The notes below the pieces were generated by a model that saw only the letters and a list, made by a program, of their open reading frames with translations, was not told the origin of the DNA and did no database searches. Both the position numbers and the translations under genes were made by a program. DNA of 64,000 nt from Synechococcus sp. MU1643 (GTDB lineage: Bacteria; Cyanobacteriota; Cyanobacteriia; PCC-6307; Cyanobiaceae): contig NZ_VTKY01000004.1 of the NCBI RefSeq assembly GCF_020514095.1, positions 105,374 to 169,373 on the forward strand, given 5' to 3'. Positions 9,044 through 17,683 of this stretch are shown here, piece by piece (the stretch's first letter is position 1; the number at the start of each line of letters is the position of its first letter).

Positions 9044-9343
9044 TCAATAGAGCTCTTCTTCGGCGTGGGTCTTGATGGTGCAGTCGCTGGTGGGGTAGGC
9101 GACGCAGGTCAGCACGAAACCAGCTTCAATCTGGTCGTCGTCCAGGAAGCTCTGATCGGACTGATCGACGGTGCCAGCGGTGATCTTGCCGGCGCAGGTG
9201 GAGCAAGCGCCAGCACGGCAGGAGTAGGGGAGGTCGATGCCCTGCTCTTCAGCAGCGTCGAGGATGTACTGGTCGTCGGGAACTTCGATGGTCTTGTTCA
9301 GACCTTCGCTCTCGGAGACCAGGGTGACCTTGTAGGAAGCCAT
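9044..9343 (-). CDS. petF: Plant-type [2Fe-2S] ferredoxin (photosynthetic)
   Basis: Soluble electron carrier from photosystem I to FNR, ferredoxin-thioredoxin reductase and assimilation enzymes. The 99-residue acidic protein has the cluster ligands Cys42, Cys47, Cys50 and Cys80 in [12 protein letters not shown] and FVLTCVAYP, and ends with the typical EEELY. A terminator follows. The variable subunit of ferredoxin-thioredoxin reductase (ftrV) is at 20.2 kb and a second, divergent ferredoxin is at 39.5 kb. Confidence 0.97.
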   Translation of the reverse strand: MASYKVTLVSESEGLNKTIEVPDDQYILDAAEEQGIDLPYSCRAGACSTCAGKITAGTVDQSDQSFLDDDQIEAGFVLTCVAYPTSDCTIKTHAEEELY

Positions 9344-9492
9344 GATTGATGAATGCGTACAGGGTTCCGGAAAACCCGGTCCTGCAGAACGTCACATTTT
9401 TACTGCAAATAGGTGCTCAACCTGACGATTCATGGGCCACAGGGGAGGAGGACCAATCGGAGACCCCACTCTGATAAGCCTGGCTTATGGAG

Positions 9493-10386
9493 CTAGGCCT
9501 GTCGGCGGCGGATCTCCAGCAGCCCCCAGCGGCCCTGTTCCGCTTCGGAGGTGACCATCCAGCCCAATCCCCCCAAGACCTCCTTCAGGCGCGGAGCCTG
9601 ATCCACCAGGAGCCCGCTGAGTAGAGCGCGCCCATCGGGCTGAAGCAGCTCCTCGAAGCCAGGTGAGAGGGCTTCAATCACCGGAGCAAGGATGTTGCAG
9701 AGGAGCAGATCAGCGCGGCGAGGGGCGAGCAGCTCACTCAGTGTCTCCACAGAGCCAAGAGCCACCTGCAGCTCAGCCTCCGATCGGTCGTTGAGGCCGC
9801 GGTTGTCGGTCGTGGCACGCACCGCCAGGGAATCAGTATCAGCGGCCACCACCACCTCCGCCCCCAATCCCAGCGCAGCAAGGCCCAGCACCCCACTGCC
9901 GCACCCCAGATCGGCCACGAGCGACGCCACAGGAGGTGACTGCTCCAAAGCTTCCAGGCAGAGCCGGGTGGTGGGGTGACTTCCGGTGCCAAATGCACTG
10001 CCCGGGTCCATCTTGATCACCAGCCGGTCGGCATGCTCCGGCGGAACCTCCAGCCAGGCCGGCAGGATCAACAGCCCAGCACCGACAGGATCGGCCTGCC
10101 AGTGCTGCTTCCAGCTCAGGCTCCAATCCTCGTCGGCCACATCATCCCAATGCCCAGCGGGCAAAGTGAGGCCGAAGGGCTCCGCCAGCGGCTGCAGGCT
10201 GGCGATCAGCTCCCGCCGCTGCGGGTCCGGCCACTCCGGCTTGGGGAGCCAGACCAACAACGTCTTGCGGTCAGGCGTTTCCGGCGCATGTTGCACCGCA
10301 TGGCGATGCAGCCCCAGATCCGTCAACTTCCACACCAGCGATTCCTCCAGCTCTGGAGGGCACGGGAGTGTGAGACGCCACCACAT
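9493..10386 (-). CDS. prmA: Ribosomal protein L11 methyltransferase
   Basis: SAM-dependent methyltransferase that trimethylates ribosomal protein L11. Diagnostic PrmA motifs are MDPGSAFGTGSHPTTRLCLEAL and the SAM motif VADLGCGSGVLGLAALGLGA, followed by AADTDSLAVRATTDN and LLLCNILAPVIEAL. The length of 297 aa is normal. Its start overlaps the stop of serA at base 10386 (TGATG arrangement), so the two are probably translationally coupled. Confidence 0.95.
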   Translation of the reverse strand: MWWRLTLPCPPELEESLVWKLTDLGLHRHAVQHAPETPDRKTLLVWLPKPEWPDPQRRELIASLQPLAEPFGLTLPAGHWDDVADEDWSLSWKQHWQADPVGAGLLILPAWLEVPPEHADRLVIKMDPGSAFGTGSHPTTRLCLEALEQSPPVASLVADLGCGSGVLGLAALGLGAEVVVAADTDSLAVRATTDNRGLNDRSEAELQVALGSVETLSELLAPRRADLLLCNILAPVIEALSPGFEELLQPDGRALLSGLLVDQAPRLKEVLGGLGWMVTSEAEQGRWGLLEIRRRQA

Positions 10387-11972
10387 CAGAGCGTGACCGG
10401 GTGTGCTTCCTGGATGCCCTCGATCGCCGTAATCGTCTGCAGCAAATCTGCTGGGATCGGATCATCGATACTGAGCACCATCACTGCATCTCCGCGAACG
10501 ATCTTGCGGCCCACCTGCATGGAGGCGATGTTGACGTTGTGTTCGCCCAGCAGAGAACCCAAGTGACCAATGATGCCGGGCATGTCCCGGTGTCGGGTGA
10601 ACAGCATGTGGCTACTGGGCGTCACATTGACCGGGAAGGCATCGATGCTGGTGATGCGCAGATCGCCATCGGCAAAGACAGCTCCAGTCACACTGCGGCT
10701 GCCCTGATCGCCCCGGGTGGTGATTTGAAGCGAACCGCCGGCGAAGTCACGGCTGCTCTCATCTTTCACTTCCAGCACCTGAATGCCACGGGCCTTGGCC
10801 TCCAAAGAGGCATTCACAAAGTTGATGCTGTCGCCGAGGCCAGCACTCAATAGTCCTTTCAGAGCGGCAATCACCAGAGGCTGGGAGGGATGGCTGGCGA
10901 ATTCACCCTGCAACCGCAGTTCCATCTCCTTCACGTGACCTCCAGCCAGCTGACTGACCAGCAGACCCACGGTCTCGGCGAGCTGGAGATGGGGCTTGAG
11001 CCGCTCCATGATCTCGGCGCTGAGGCCGGGGATGTTGACGGCACTACGGGCCGGCAGACCCAGCAGCACATCACGGATCTGCTCCGCCACGTCAATTGCC
11101 ACATTTTCCTGGGCCTCTTCCGTTGATGCCCCGAGGTGGGGCGTCAGCACCAGACCACGCTCCACCACCCGCAGGGGGGAGTCTTCCGGCAGAGGCTCAC
11201 TGGCATACACATCAAGGCCGGCACCAGCGATGACACCGTTATCGATGGCTTCAGCAATCGCGGCCTCATCCACCACGCCGCCACGGGCGCAGTTCACGAT
11301 GCGCGCCGTGGGCTTCATCGTGCGCAACAGCTCCGCATTCACCAGGTTCTCGGTGTCCTTGGTGCGCGGGATATGCAGGGTGACGTAGTCGGCGGTGCGG
11401 AACAGCTCATCAAGCTCCAGAAGCTTCACCTGCATCCGTTGGGCGCGATCAGTTGCGATGAACGGGTCATAGGCGATCACCTCCATGCCCATGGCCTGGG
11501 CGACACGGGAGACATGGGAACCAATCTTGCCGAGACCCACCACCCCCAGTGTCTTCTTGTAGAGCTCGTTGCCGACGTACTTCTTGCGGTCCCACTTGCC
11601 GGCTCGCATGCCGCCATGGGCCTGGGGAATGTGCCGCGAGAGGGTCAGCATCATGGCCAGAGCGTGCTCCGCTGCAGCGATGGTGTTGCCCTCCGGAGAG
11701 TTCACAACCAGCACGCCCCGCTGGGTTGCAGCAGGGACGTCAACGTTGTCGACGCCGACGCCCGCACGGCCAATAATTTTCAGCCGGCTCGCCGCCGCGA
11801 TCACTGCTGCGGTCACCTGGGTGCCGGAACGGATCATCAATGCGTCGTACTCACCGATGATCCCAATCAGCTCCTCCTCCGAAAGGCCGGTGCGCTGATC
11901 CACCTGCGCCACTTGGCCAAGGAGGTCGATCCCGGCCTGGTCGATCGGATCGGAGACAAGAACTTTCGTCAT
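10386..11972 (-). CDS. serA: D-3-phosphoglycerate dehydrogenase
   Basis: First step of phosphorylated serine synthesis: oxidises 3-phosphoglycerate to 3-phosphohydroxypyruvate with NAD. The 528-residue long-form enzyme has the N-terminal substrate domain (VSDPIDQAGIDLL), the nucleotide-binding motif VGLGKIGSHVSRVA, the D-isomer dehydrogenase signatures (VNCARGGVVDEAAI, GAGLDVYASEPLP) and a C-terminal ACT domain (RDMPGIIGHLGSLLGEHNVNIASM), with the extra ASB domain between them. It is cotranscribed with prmA. Confidence 0.97.
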   Translation of the reverse strand: MTKVLVSDPIDQAGIDLLGQVAQVDQRTGLSEEELIGIIGEYDALMIRSGTQVTAAVIAAASRLKIIGRAGVGVDNVDVPAATQRGVLVVNSPEGNTIAAAEHALAMMLTLSRHIPQAHGGMRAGKWDRKKYVGNELYKKTLGVVGLGKIGSHVSRVAQAMGMEVIAYDPFIATDRAQRMQVKLLELDELFRTADYVTLHIPRTKDTENLVNAELLRTMKPTARIVNCARGGVVDEAAIAEAIDNGVIAGAGLDVYASEPLPEDSPLRVVERGLVLTPHLGASTEEAQENVAIDVAEQIRDVLLGLPARSAVNIPGLSAEIMERLKPHLQLAETVGLLVSQLAGGHVKEMELRLQGEFASHPSQPLVIAALKGLLSAGLGDSINFVNASLEAKARGIQVLEVKDESSRDFAGGSLQITTRGDQGSRSVTGAVFADGDLRITSIDAFPVNVTPSSHMLFTRHRDMPGIIGHLGSLLGEHNVNIASMQVGRKIVRGDAVMVLSIDDPIPADLLQTITAIEGIQEAHPVTL

Positions 11973-12078
11973 CGAAAGGCGCAGAACTGCCGCGGAGAAC
12001 TGTAGAGATCAACATCCACCACCCCCTCCAGTTCGAAGTACAGGGTTCAGAATTCAGCGCATTGGATCTGAATGCCCC

Positions 12079-12579
12079 ATGCCCGTCTGTGTGATGGTGA
12101 TGGCCGACGCTTCCGCGGCTGAAGGCCTGACCCAGCGGCTCCGGGACACCGATCTGCCGTTGTTGAAGTGCCTGACGATCTCCCCGAATGGGGATGCCAT
12201 CGACAAGGTCCCACTGCTGAACCCAAACCTGACCCGCCAGCAGCGGCAGCGGGGCATGGCCAGGTGGCTGATGCCTTTTGGTTTCCTCGCAGGGGTCACC
12301 TTCACCAAGATCACCACCCTCACCACCTTCGCCAGCTTTGGCCCCTGGGGTGAAACCCTGATCGGCGGCCTGCTGGGCATGGGCTCCGGCCTAATGGGGA
12401 GCTACGCCGCAGCCGCAAGCGTGGATTCAGACAACGATGCAGGCGTGCGGATCCTGCGCAACCGCCGCGACGAAGGACGCTGGTTGGTGCTGCTAGAAAC
12501 CCCCAATGGGATCGAAGCCCCCTGGCAGGTGATTCAAAAGTCGCGGCCACAGCAAGTGGTTCGCCTCGACGACCTGTGA
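12079..12579 (+). CDS. Conserved-type cyanobacterial membrane-associated hypothetical protein
   Basis: A 166-residue protein with a short cytosolic start, a hydrophobic Gly-rich centre (MPFGFLAGVTFTKITTL and GGLLGMGSGLMGSYAAAAS, about residues 64-113) that could form one or two membrane segments, and a charged C-terminal part (RNRRDEGRWLVLLETP). No named family is recognised. It overlaps by one base with the next gene, the PSII S4-domain protein, so the two are probably coupled. Confidence 0.72.
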   Translation: MPVCVMVMADASAAEGLTQRLRDTDLPLLKCLTISPNGDAIDKVPLLNPNLTRQQRQRGMARWLMPFGFLAGVTFTKITTLTTFASFGPWGETLIGGLLGMGSGLMGSYAAAASVDSDNDAGVRILRNRRDEGRWLVLLETPNGIEAPWQVIQKSRPQQVVRLDDL

Positions 12580-13355
12580 TGCTCCCTCGGGAGGATCTGC
12601 TGGCAGGGGCCCAGAACCCGGAAGGCTTAACGGTGCTGCTCGATCTGGCGGAGCAGGTTCTGCGCACCTGGCAACCGGCCTGGAGTCCCTTCCTCAGCGC
12701 GCCACTGCGCGAAGAAGCCTTGGCTCGACTGGGCAGCCTTAGTGAATTGATCTGGATGAGTGATGGCGGCTATGCAGGCGCAGAGCGCCATCGCCTGCTG
12801 TGCCATCGTCACGATGACAGCCCCGATTCAGAGCCCCCCGTTCAAGGCCTGCTGATCGAAGGTAATTTCCTTTTCGATCCCCTCTCCCCTGACGACCTGC
12901 GCGAAGCGTTGCAGGCCATGGGGGTCGAAGCAGACAGCATCGGCGATCTCTGGGTGCGGGGCGATCGCGGCGGGCAAGGGATCTGCACCCCCAGTGCTGC
13001 CGATGCCCTGCATGGCCGCCTGGGTGCCGTGCGCGAGGTGGAGATTCGCTGCGAATCCCGTCCTTTGGAGCAGTTGCAGCACCCTGTGCAACGCAGCATT
13101 CGCACTCTGAAAACGGTGGAGGCCTCCTGTCGCCTAGACGCGATTGCATCAGCCGGATTCGGCCTGTCCCGAGCCAAGATCGTGACCCACGTCAAAGCTG
13201 GGCGACTACGGCTCAATTGGGGCAACGTGCGTCAAGCCAGCCGTGAACTCGTGGTTGGCGACCGGCTGCAGCTGCAGGATCGAGGCTCTGTGGAGGTGCT
13301 CTCGCTCACCCACACCAAACGGGAACGCTGGCGCGTTGAACTGCGCCGCAGTTGA
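12579..13355 (+). CDS. Photosystem II S4 domain protein (YlmH-like RNA-binding)
   Basis: About 258 residues. The C-terminal third is an S4 RNA-binding domain (LDAIASAGFGLSRAKIVTHV then KAGRLRLNWGNVRQASRELVVGDRLQL). The N-terminal part resembles the YlmH/photosystem II S4 family (GYAGAERHRLL, LLIEGNFLFDPLS). Cyanobacterial members are named PSII S4 proteins from their phylogenetic distribution; the molecular role is not settled. ATG 12579 is chosen because it overlaps the preceding stop; a GTG one codon earlier is equivalent. Confidence 0.85.
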   Translation: MLPREDLLAGAQNPEGLTVLLDLAEQVLRTWQPAWSPFLSAPLREEALARLGSLSELIWMSDGGYAGAERHRLLCHRHDDSPDSEPPVQGLLIEGNFLFDPLSPDDLREALQAMGVEADSIGDLWVRGDRGGQGICTPSAADALHGRLGAVREVEIRCESRPLEQLQHPVQRSIRTLKTVEASCRLDAIASAGFGLSRAKIVTHVKAGRLRLNWGNVRQASRELVVGDRLQLQDRGSVEVLSLTHTKRERWRVELRRS

Positions 13356-13429
13356 GTTAGGCCCCCCGCCGGCTGCTACTGTTCAGCCTCGGTCGATGAA
13401 ATCACAAGATTTCAACTTGACCTATGGAC

Positions 13430-13501
13430 GGGCGATTAGCTCAGGGGTAGAGCACTACATTGACATTGTAGGAGTCACTGGTTCAAATCCAGTATCGCCC
13501 A
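13430..13501 (+). tRNA. tRNA-Val (anticodon GAC)
   Basis: A 72-nt cloverleaf: acceptor GGGCGAT pairs with ATCGCCC, D-arm GCTCAGGGGTAGAGC, anticodon stem CTACA/TGTAG with loop TTGACAT giving anticodon GAC, T-arm CACTGGTTCAAATCCAGT, discriminator A. The CCA end is not encoded, as is usual in cyanobacteria. Confidence 0.97.
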
Positions 13502-13543
13502 CTTTCCCAGTTGGGACTGCGTTTTCGGACTTCAGACCTTGCG

Positions 13544-14929
13544 ATGACACGCACGATTGTCGTTGGCATGGGTCGCTCAGGTTTAGGGGCTGCTCGTCTG
13601 CTCAAGCAGCAAAATCGCGACGTTGTTGTTTTCGAACGGGGAGATAACGAAGCCCTCCAACACACGTCGAAATCACTCACCGAAGAAGGCATTCAGGTGG
13701 TTTTGGGGCAGCCCCTGAACCTGGAGAGCTTCAACGCCTGGCGAGAGGACCTGGACGCTGTGGTGATCGGCCCTGGAATTCCCTGGGATCACCCAACCCT
13801 GATCCAACTGCGATCCGAAGGCGTCCCAGTGCGCAGCGAGATGGATCTGGCCTGGGATGCCCTTCAGCAGATCCCCTGGATCGGCATCACAGGAACCAAC
13901 GGCAAAACCACAGTCACGCATCTGCTCAGCCACGTGTTGGAGGCCTCAGGCCTCAGGGCACCGATGGGGGGAAACATGGGCCTATCCGCGGCTGAACTGG
14001 CCCACCAAATCGGCTCAGGCGCCGCTCCCCCGCCGGATTGGCTCGTCATGGAACTGAGCAGTTACCAGATTGAGGCGGCGCCCGCTGTGGCACCCAAGAT
14101 CGGTATCTGGACCACGCTGACCCCAGACCATCTCGAGCGCCACGGCAGCCTGGAGGCCTATCGGGCCATCAAACGTGGGCTGCTCGAACGCTCGGAGTAC
14201 GCACTCTTTAATGCCGATGATCCAGACCTGCGCCAGCAACGCAGCAGCTGGGACTGCGGCACCTGGGTGAGCAGTGAGGGAGCTCGTCCGGATGGCCAGC
14301 CCGCAGACCTCTGGATTGATGAAGAGGGCATGGTGCGCAATAACGCCAGCAGATTGTTTGCGGCTGATGCCCTGGCGATGCCGGGTCACCACAACCGCCA
14401 AAACCTCTTGCTGGTGACGGCTGCTGCCTTGGAGGTCGGCCTCTCCCCCCAGCAGATCGCCGACGCCTTGCGCACGTTTCCGGGCGTGCCGCACCGCCTT
14501 GAACACTTGGGAACTTTGGCGGGAGCGAGCGTGTACAACGACAGCAAAGCCACCAATTACGACGCAGCTGAGGTTGGCTTGCGGGCCGTGCAGGAGCCCG
14601 CCGTGGTGCTGGCCGGGGGGCAGACCAAACAGGGCGATGCCAGTGGATGGCTGAAGCAGCTGCACACCAAGGCCTGCTGCCTGATCCTGTTCGGCGCGGG
14701 GGCCAACGAGCTGGCCAGCCTCGCCAAAGCGGCTGGATATCCAGGGGAACTGCTGCAGTGCCAGGAGCTCGAAAGCGCCGTCAGCCTGGCCGCAACGGCC
14801 GTGCAGCGGCATCAGGCCTCGTCGCTGCTGCTGTCACCGGCCTGCGCAAGCTTTGATCAGTACCCGGACTTCGAGGCCAGAGGGGAGCACTTCCGCTCCC
14901 TGATCCAACCCCTGCTGAACGTCACCTGA
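13544..14929 (+). CDS. murD: UDP-N-acetylmuramoylalanine--D-glutamate ligase
   Basis: ATP-dependent addition of D-Glu to UDP-MurNAc-L-Ala in peptidoglycan synthesis. From ATG 13544 the product is 461 residues: N-terminal VVGMGRSGLGAARLL, central P-loop GITGTNGKTTVTHLL, GNMGLSA, VMELSSYQIE, MPGHHNRQNLLLV, and C-terminal YNDSKATNYDAAEVGL with LILFGAG. All Mur ligase domains are in order. An upstream in-frame ATG at 13511 falls immediately after the tRNA and is less likely. Confidence 0.96.
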   Translation: MTRTIVVGMGRSGLGAARLLKQQNRDVVVFERGDNEALQHTSKSLTEEGIQVVLGQPLNLESFNAWREDLDAVVIGPGIPWDHPTLIQLRSEGVPVRSEMDLAWDALQQIPWIGITGTNGKTTVTHLLSHVLEASGLRAPMGGNMGLSAAELAHQIGSGAAPPPDWLVMELSSYQIEAAPAVAPKIGIWTTLTPDHLERHGSLEAYRAIKRGLLERSEYALFNADDPDLRQQRSSWDCGTWVSSEGARPDGQPADLWIDEEGMVRNNASRLFAADALAMPGHHNRQNLLLVTAAALEVGLSPQQIADALRTFPGVPHRLEHLGTLAGASVYNDSKATNYDAAEVGLRAVQEPAVVLAGGQTKQGDASGWLKQLHTKACCLILFGAGANELASLAKAAGYPGELLQCQELESAVSLAATAVQRHQASSLLLSPACASFDQYPDFEARGEHFRSLIQPLLNVT

Positions 14930-14972
14930 AACCAAACGATCGCAATTGGATGCGTCTGGGCCTGACGGTCCG

Positions 14973-15461
14973 ATGATGGGGCGAGACAAGCCTTGTGACG
15001 TGGCCTTCTGGTTGATGAAAAGCGAACCCGACGCGTACGGGATCCATGACCTGCGTCGCGAGGGCAACACACTCTGGGATGGCATTCGCAATTACCAGGC
15101 TCGCAATTTCATGCGGACCATGGAGCAGGGCGACCAGGCGTTCTTTTACCACTCCAATTGCAAACCACCCGGGATCATCGGGCTGATGGAGGTGATGGAG
15201 ACCAGCCTGGTGGACCCAACCCAGTTTGATCCGACGGCGAAGTATTACGACCCCAAATCAACCCCTGAAAAACCACGCTGGGACTGCGCACGCCTGCGAT
15301 TTCTCGGAGAATTCGACGCTCTGCTCAGCCTCGACCAGCTGCGGGAGCATTACAGCGAAGAGCAGCTGCCCGTGATCAAACGCGGCAACCGGCTCTCGAT
15401 CCTTCCGGTTCCCACCGATACCGCCAACGACCTCCTTTCACGGCTTGGCCAGCTCCACTGA
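14973..15461 (+). CDS. EVE domain protein
   Basis: EVE domains belong to the PUA-like fold and are thought to bind modified bases in nucleic acid. The sequence shows the family start FWLMKSEPDAYGIHDL, then TLWDGIRNYQARNFMR, the GDQAFFYHSNCKPPGIIGL core and DPKSTPEKPRWDCARLRFL. It is typical of bacterial THYN1-like single-domain proteins. Start ATG 14973 or 14976; an ATG at 14946 is also in frame. The 3' end overlaps the next gene by 17 bp. Confidence 0.88.
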   Translation: MMGRDKPCDVAFWLMKSEPDAYGIHDLRREGNTLWDGIRNYQARNFMRTMEQGDQAFFYHSNCKPPGIIGLMEVMETSLVDPTQFDPTAKYYDPKSTPEKPRWDCARLRFLGEFDALLSLDQLREHYSEEQLPVIKRGNRLSILPVPTDTANDLLSRLGQLH

Positions 15462-16173
15462 GATCCCACTGGTCACCCTGCTGCCAAGGGCCTGGATCGG
15501 CTTCAGCCGAGGGCCCTGGCGTTGTGTTGGCTTCGCAGCACTGGTGTTGATCAGCGCCAGTGGCCCTGCGGTGATCGGTCACGACCTGCGCCTGGCGGGA
15601 TCCCCGTGGTTGAACCGACTGGGGGACCTATCAGTGTTGATCAGCCTGGTGCTTCCCCTCGTGCCTCTCCTGGCCCTGCTGAGGCTGACGGATGGACTAC
15701 TGCCCGATCGAGGCGACGATCGCCCACAGCAGAGCTGGAGACAGCTGCTGCGGCAGGCCTTCACCCTGGTACTGCTTGAGCTGGTTCTCGTGCTGGGAGG
15801 CGTCGGATTGATTCAGTCGTTGAGCTGGATGCTCGGACGCTGGAGCACAGCACTGGCAGGCCTCAGCGTGCTGCTTGGGGGATTGGTACTGCTGAGCTGG
15901 CTGTTTAGCCAAACCCTGGCATTACCCCTACTCGTGCACGAGCGCTGCCGAGCGCTTCAGGCGATGGACCACAGCCGCCAACTGGTGCACCGCAACGGGC
16001 TCAAGGTGCTGGCGTTGCTGGGAATGCTGCTCGGTCTCAATCTTCTAGGGCTGATCGGGGCCACCCTGGGGCTGCTGCTCAGCCTCCCCTTCAGCGCCCT
16101 GGTGCTGATGGCCTGCTGCCGGCCTCAAACCCCATTGGTCAACGATTCCCGGCGGAACATGTTTCCGACATAA
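15445..16173 (+). CDS. Polytopic membrane protein of unknown function
   Basis: A 242-residue, very hydrophobic protein starting with TTG at 15445, inside the end of the EVE gene. Hydrophobic stretches suggest five or six membrane helices (GFAALVLISAS, LSVLISLVLPLVPLLALL, LVLLELVLVLGGVGLI, LAGLSVLLGGLVLLSWLF, VLALLGMLLGLNLLGLIGATLGLLL). The layout resembles the glycerophosphoryl diester phosphodiesterase membrane-domain or DUF975-like families, but I cannot assign it. The 3' end overlaps the convergent DUF2811 gene by 49 bp. Confidence 0.68.
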   Translation: MASSTEIPLVTLLPRAWIGFSRGPWRCVGFAALVLISASGPAVIGHDLRLAGSPWLNRLGDLSVLISLVLPLVPLLALLRLTDGLLPDRGDDRPQQSWRQLLRQAFTLVLLELVLVLGGVGLIQSLSWMLGRWSTALAGLSVLLGGLVLLSWLFSQTLALPLLVHERCRALQAMDHSRQLVHRNGLKVLALLGMLLGLNLLGLIGATLGLLLSLPFSALVLMACCRPQTPLVNDSRRNMFPT

Positions 16174-16370
16174 ACCCGGGTGATCTCCCGGGATGCCTGG
16201 CCGTTCTGCACCAGAAAGCCGGCAAGAGCCGCCTGAACCAAACGGTATTGATCCCAGTTCGGGTGCCCCTCGATGAACTGGGTCATGGCCTGCTGAAGGG
16301 GCTGCGGCACTTCCGATTGGAAACTCACAACACTGGACTCAGCCGCGGCTTGCTCAAGGCCTTCCGGCAT
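16125..16370 (-). CDS. DUF2811 family protein
   Basis: An 81-residue cyanobacteria-restricted small protein. The family pattern is visible: SFQSEVPQPLQQAMTQFIEGHPNWDQYR, then AALAGFLVQNG and REITRVYVGNMFR. The compact helical fold suggests an RHH-like or dimeric domain, but the function is unknown. It is convergent with, and overlaps, the membrane-protein gene. Confidence 0.75.
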   Translation of the reverse strand: MPEGLEQAAAESSVVSFQSEVPQPLQQAMTQFIEGHPNWDQYRLVQAALAGFLVQNGQASREITRVYVGNMFRRESLTNGV

Positions 16371-16683
16371 TTTTTCTTTTCGAAACGAACACTAGTTCTC
16401 CACACCACAGCTCCACCGTCAAGGACTACCCAAACAGAGCCATTCTCATCAATCTCCAGACGAGATTCCAGCCAGGAAGCCACTCCTGCACTGGCTCAAC
16501 CACCGGCCTAGGCGGATCCGCGCAGCCTGCCGCCAGCGTCAAGCGAAATCAACAACAACCAAGAGATTTCCACAGCAGCCCACCACAAGGGAGCTCATGC
16601 CCCATGGCCTGTGGAAAAGCTGTGCAGAGCAGCAGGGAAAGGTCGGGAGAAATCAATGACTCAAAAACGATTAGCTGGATTAA
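16371..16683 (+). other. Non-coding stretch between DUF2811 and DUF1818 genes
   Basis: I see no convincing gene here. It contains a 9-bp inverted repeat, TTTCCACAG at 16567-16575 and CTGTGGAAA at 16609-16617, separated by 33 bp. Each half resembles a cyanobacterial DnaA box (TTTTCCACA). The upstream half of the region has no clear structure. Confidence 0.4.
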
Positions 16684-17055
16684 TCAATGCTGTGAGTCCC
16701 ACAACGTTCTCAACGCCGCAACGACCGCCGCCGCCACTGGGGCCGGCCATTCCCCCTCCGCAGCACGCCCCTCCAGCGGAGTGAGCAGTATGCGCAGCCC
16801 CCATTGGCTGCGATCACCGCTCAAGCACCCCCACCAGACGCCTCGATCCAGCTCAAGCTCAATCGATTCCTCTGGCATCAGTTGGTCAACCAGACCCCTG
16901 TGCTGCTGCTCCAGGGTCACCACGAGATCCACCAGATCTCGCCACTCCGGTTCGGTCAACTCAAACGCCCAGCGTTCTCCTCCTACAAGAAAGCAATATT
17001 TGCCGCGGGAGGGATCACGCGACAACCGCCAACCGTCCCCCTCCTGCTGAATCAC
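16684..17055 (-). CDS. DUF1818 family protein
   Basis: A 123-residue cyanobacterial protein starting MIQQEGDGWRLSRDPSRGKY, followed by the DUF1818 core FLVGGERWAFELTEPEW and RDLVDLVVTLEQQ, and ending with an AVVAALRTLWD helix. No biochemical function is known. It is immediately downstream of rpoZ on the same strand (10 bp gap), so the two likely form an operon. Confidence 0.82.
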   Translation of the reverse strand: MIQQEGDGWRLSRDPSRGKYCFLVGGERWAFELTEPEWRDLVDLVVTLEQQHRGLVDQLMPEESIELELDRGVWWGCLSGDRSQWGLRILLTPLEGRAAEGEWPAPVAAAVVAALRTLWDSQH

Positions 17056-17065
17056 AGCCGATTGA

Positions 17066-17293
17066 TCAACCAGGCAGCAGATCGGGCTGATCTTGCTCGT
17101 CGCTCAATTCCACGATGGCCCGCTGCACAGGCTTGACGCTGGACTCTTCCAGCAGGCCATCAAAGTCGTCAAAGCGGCGCTGTTTGGCCCGGAAGGCAAT
17201 CCGCACCGTCGTCAGATAACGGTTGCTTGATTGTCGAATCAAGCTTTCGCCACGCTTGGCGAGATCTGTGGAATCAACTCCGGCCGAAAGCAC
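17066..17293 (-). CDS. rpoZ: DNA-directed RNA polymerase omega subunit
   Basis: Small subunit aiding assembly of RNA polymerase. The 75-residue product contains the cyanobacterial omega pattern [34 protein letters not shown] and [21 protein letters not shown]. Start ATG 17293. It precedes the DUF1818 gene in the same orientation. Confidence 0.9.
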   Translation of the reverse strand: MLSAGVDSTDLAKRGESLIRQSSNRYLTTVRIAFRAKQRRFDDFDGLLEESSVKPVQRAIVELSDEQDQPDLLPG

Positions 17294-17336
17294 AGGCTTC
17301 TTTAATCAAACAACTTCAGATTAAGTGGTGGCCGTC

Positions 17337-17621
17337 TCAGGCCAGCTGATCGGTGTGAAACGGCACGTGCATGGGGTAAGCCCGCTGACGGGACCCTTGA
17401 ACCCGCAAAACGATCTGGCGTCCCATCCCCAAGGCCGCCAAGGGCAAGCGCAGATCAGCGACCAAACCACTCAATTCCTCGAGATGCGCATCGTCGATGC
17501 ACTCGATGCGGATGCTGCCCCAGCTGCGACGCATGCGACAGCTCCGCAGCGGCTCCAGCCTGTCCTGCAGTTCAGGATCTTCCCGGTAGAAGGAGAAGAT
17601 CAGCTGTTGCAATCGATCCAT
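17337..17621 (-). CDS. Small cyanobacterial hypothetical protein
   Basis: About 94 residues (MDRLQQLIFSFYREDPELQD). It has two half-basic strands (CRMRRSWGSIRIECIDDAHLEEL) and ends YPMHVPFHTDQLA. No family is recognised; the folded alpha/beta look and matching codon use suggest a real protein. The frame continues to 17645, but ATG 17621 gives the cleaner start. It is divergent from the Hsp70-like gene. Confidence 0.6.
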   Translation of the reverse strand: MDRLQQLIFSFYREDPELQDRLEPLRSCRMRRSWGSIRIECIDDAHLEELSGLVADLRLPLAALGMGRQIVLRVQGSRQRAYPMHVPFHTDQLA

Positions 17622-17683
17622 CGCCACCAGTCCCCCTAGTCTCATCCTGACTTCACCGTGCCCTGAGCACGGTCAGAGATCGC

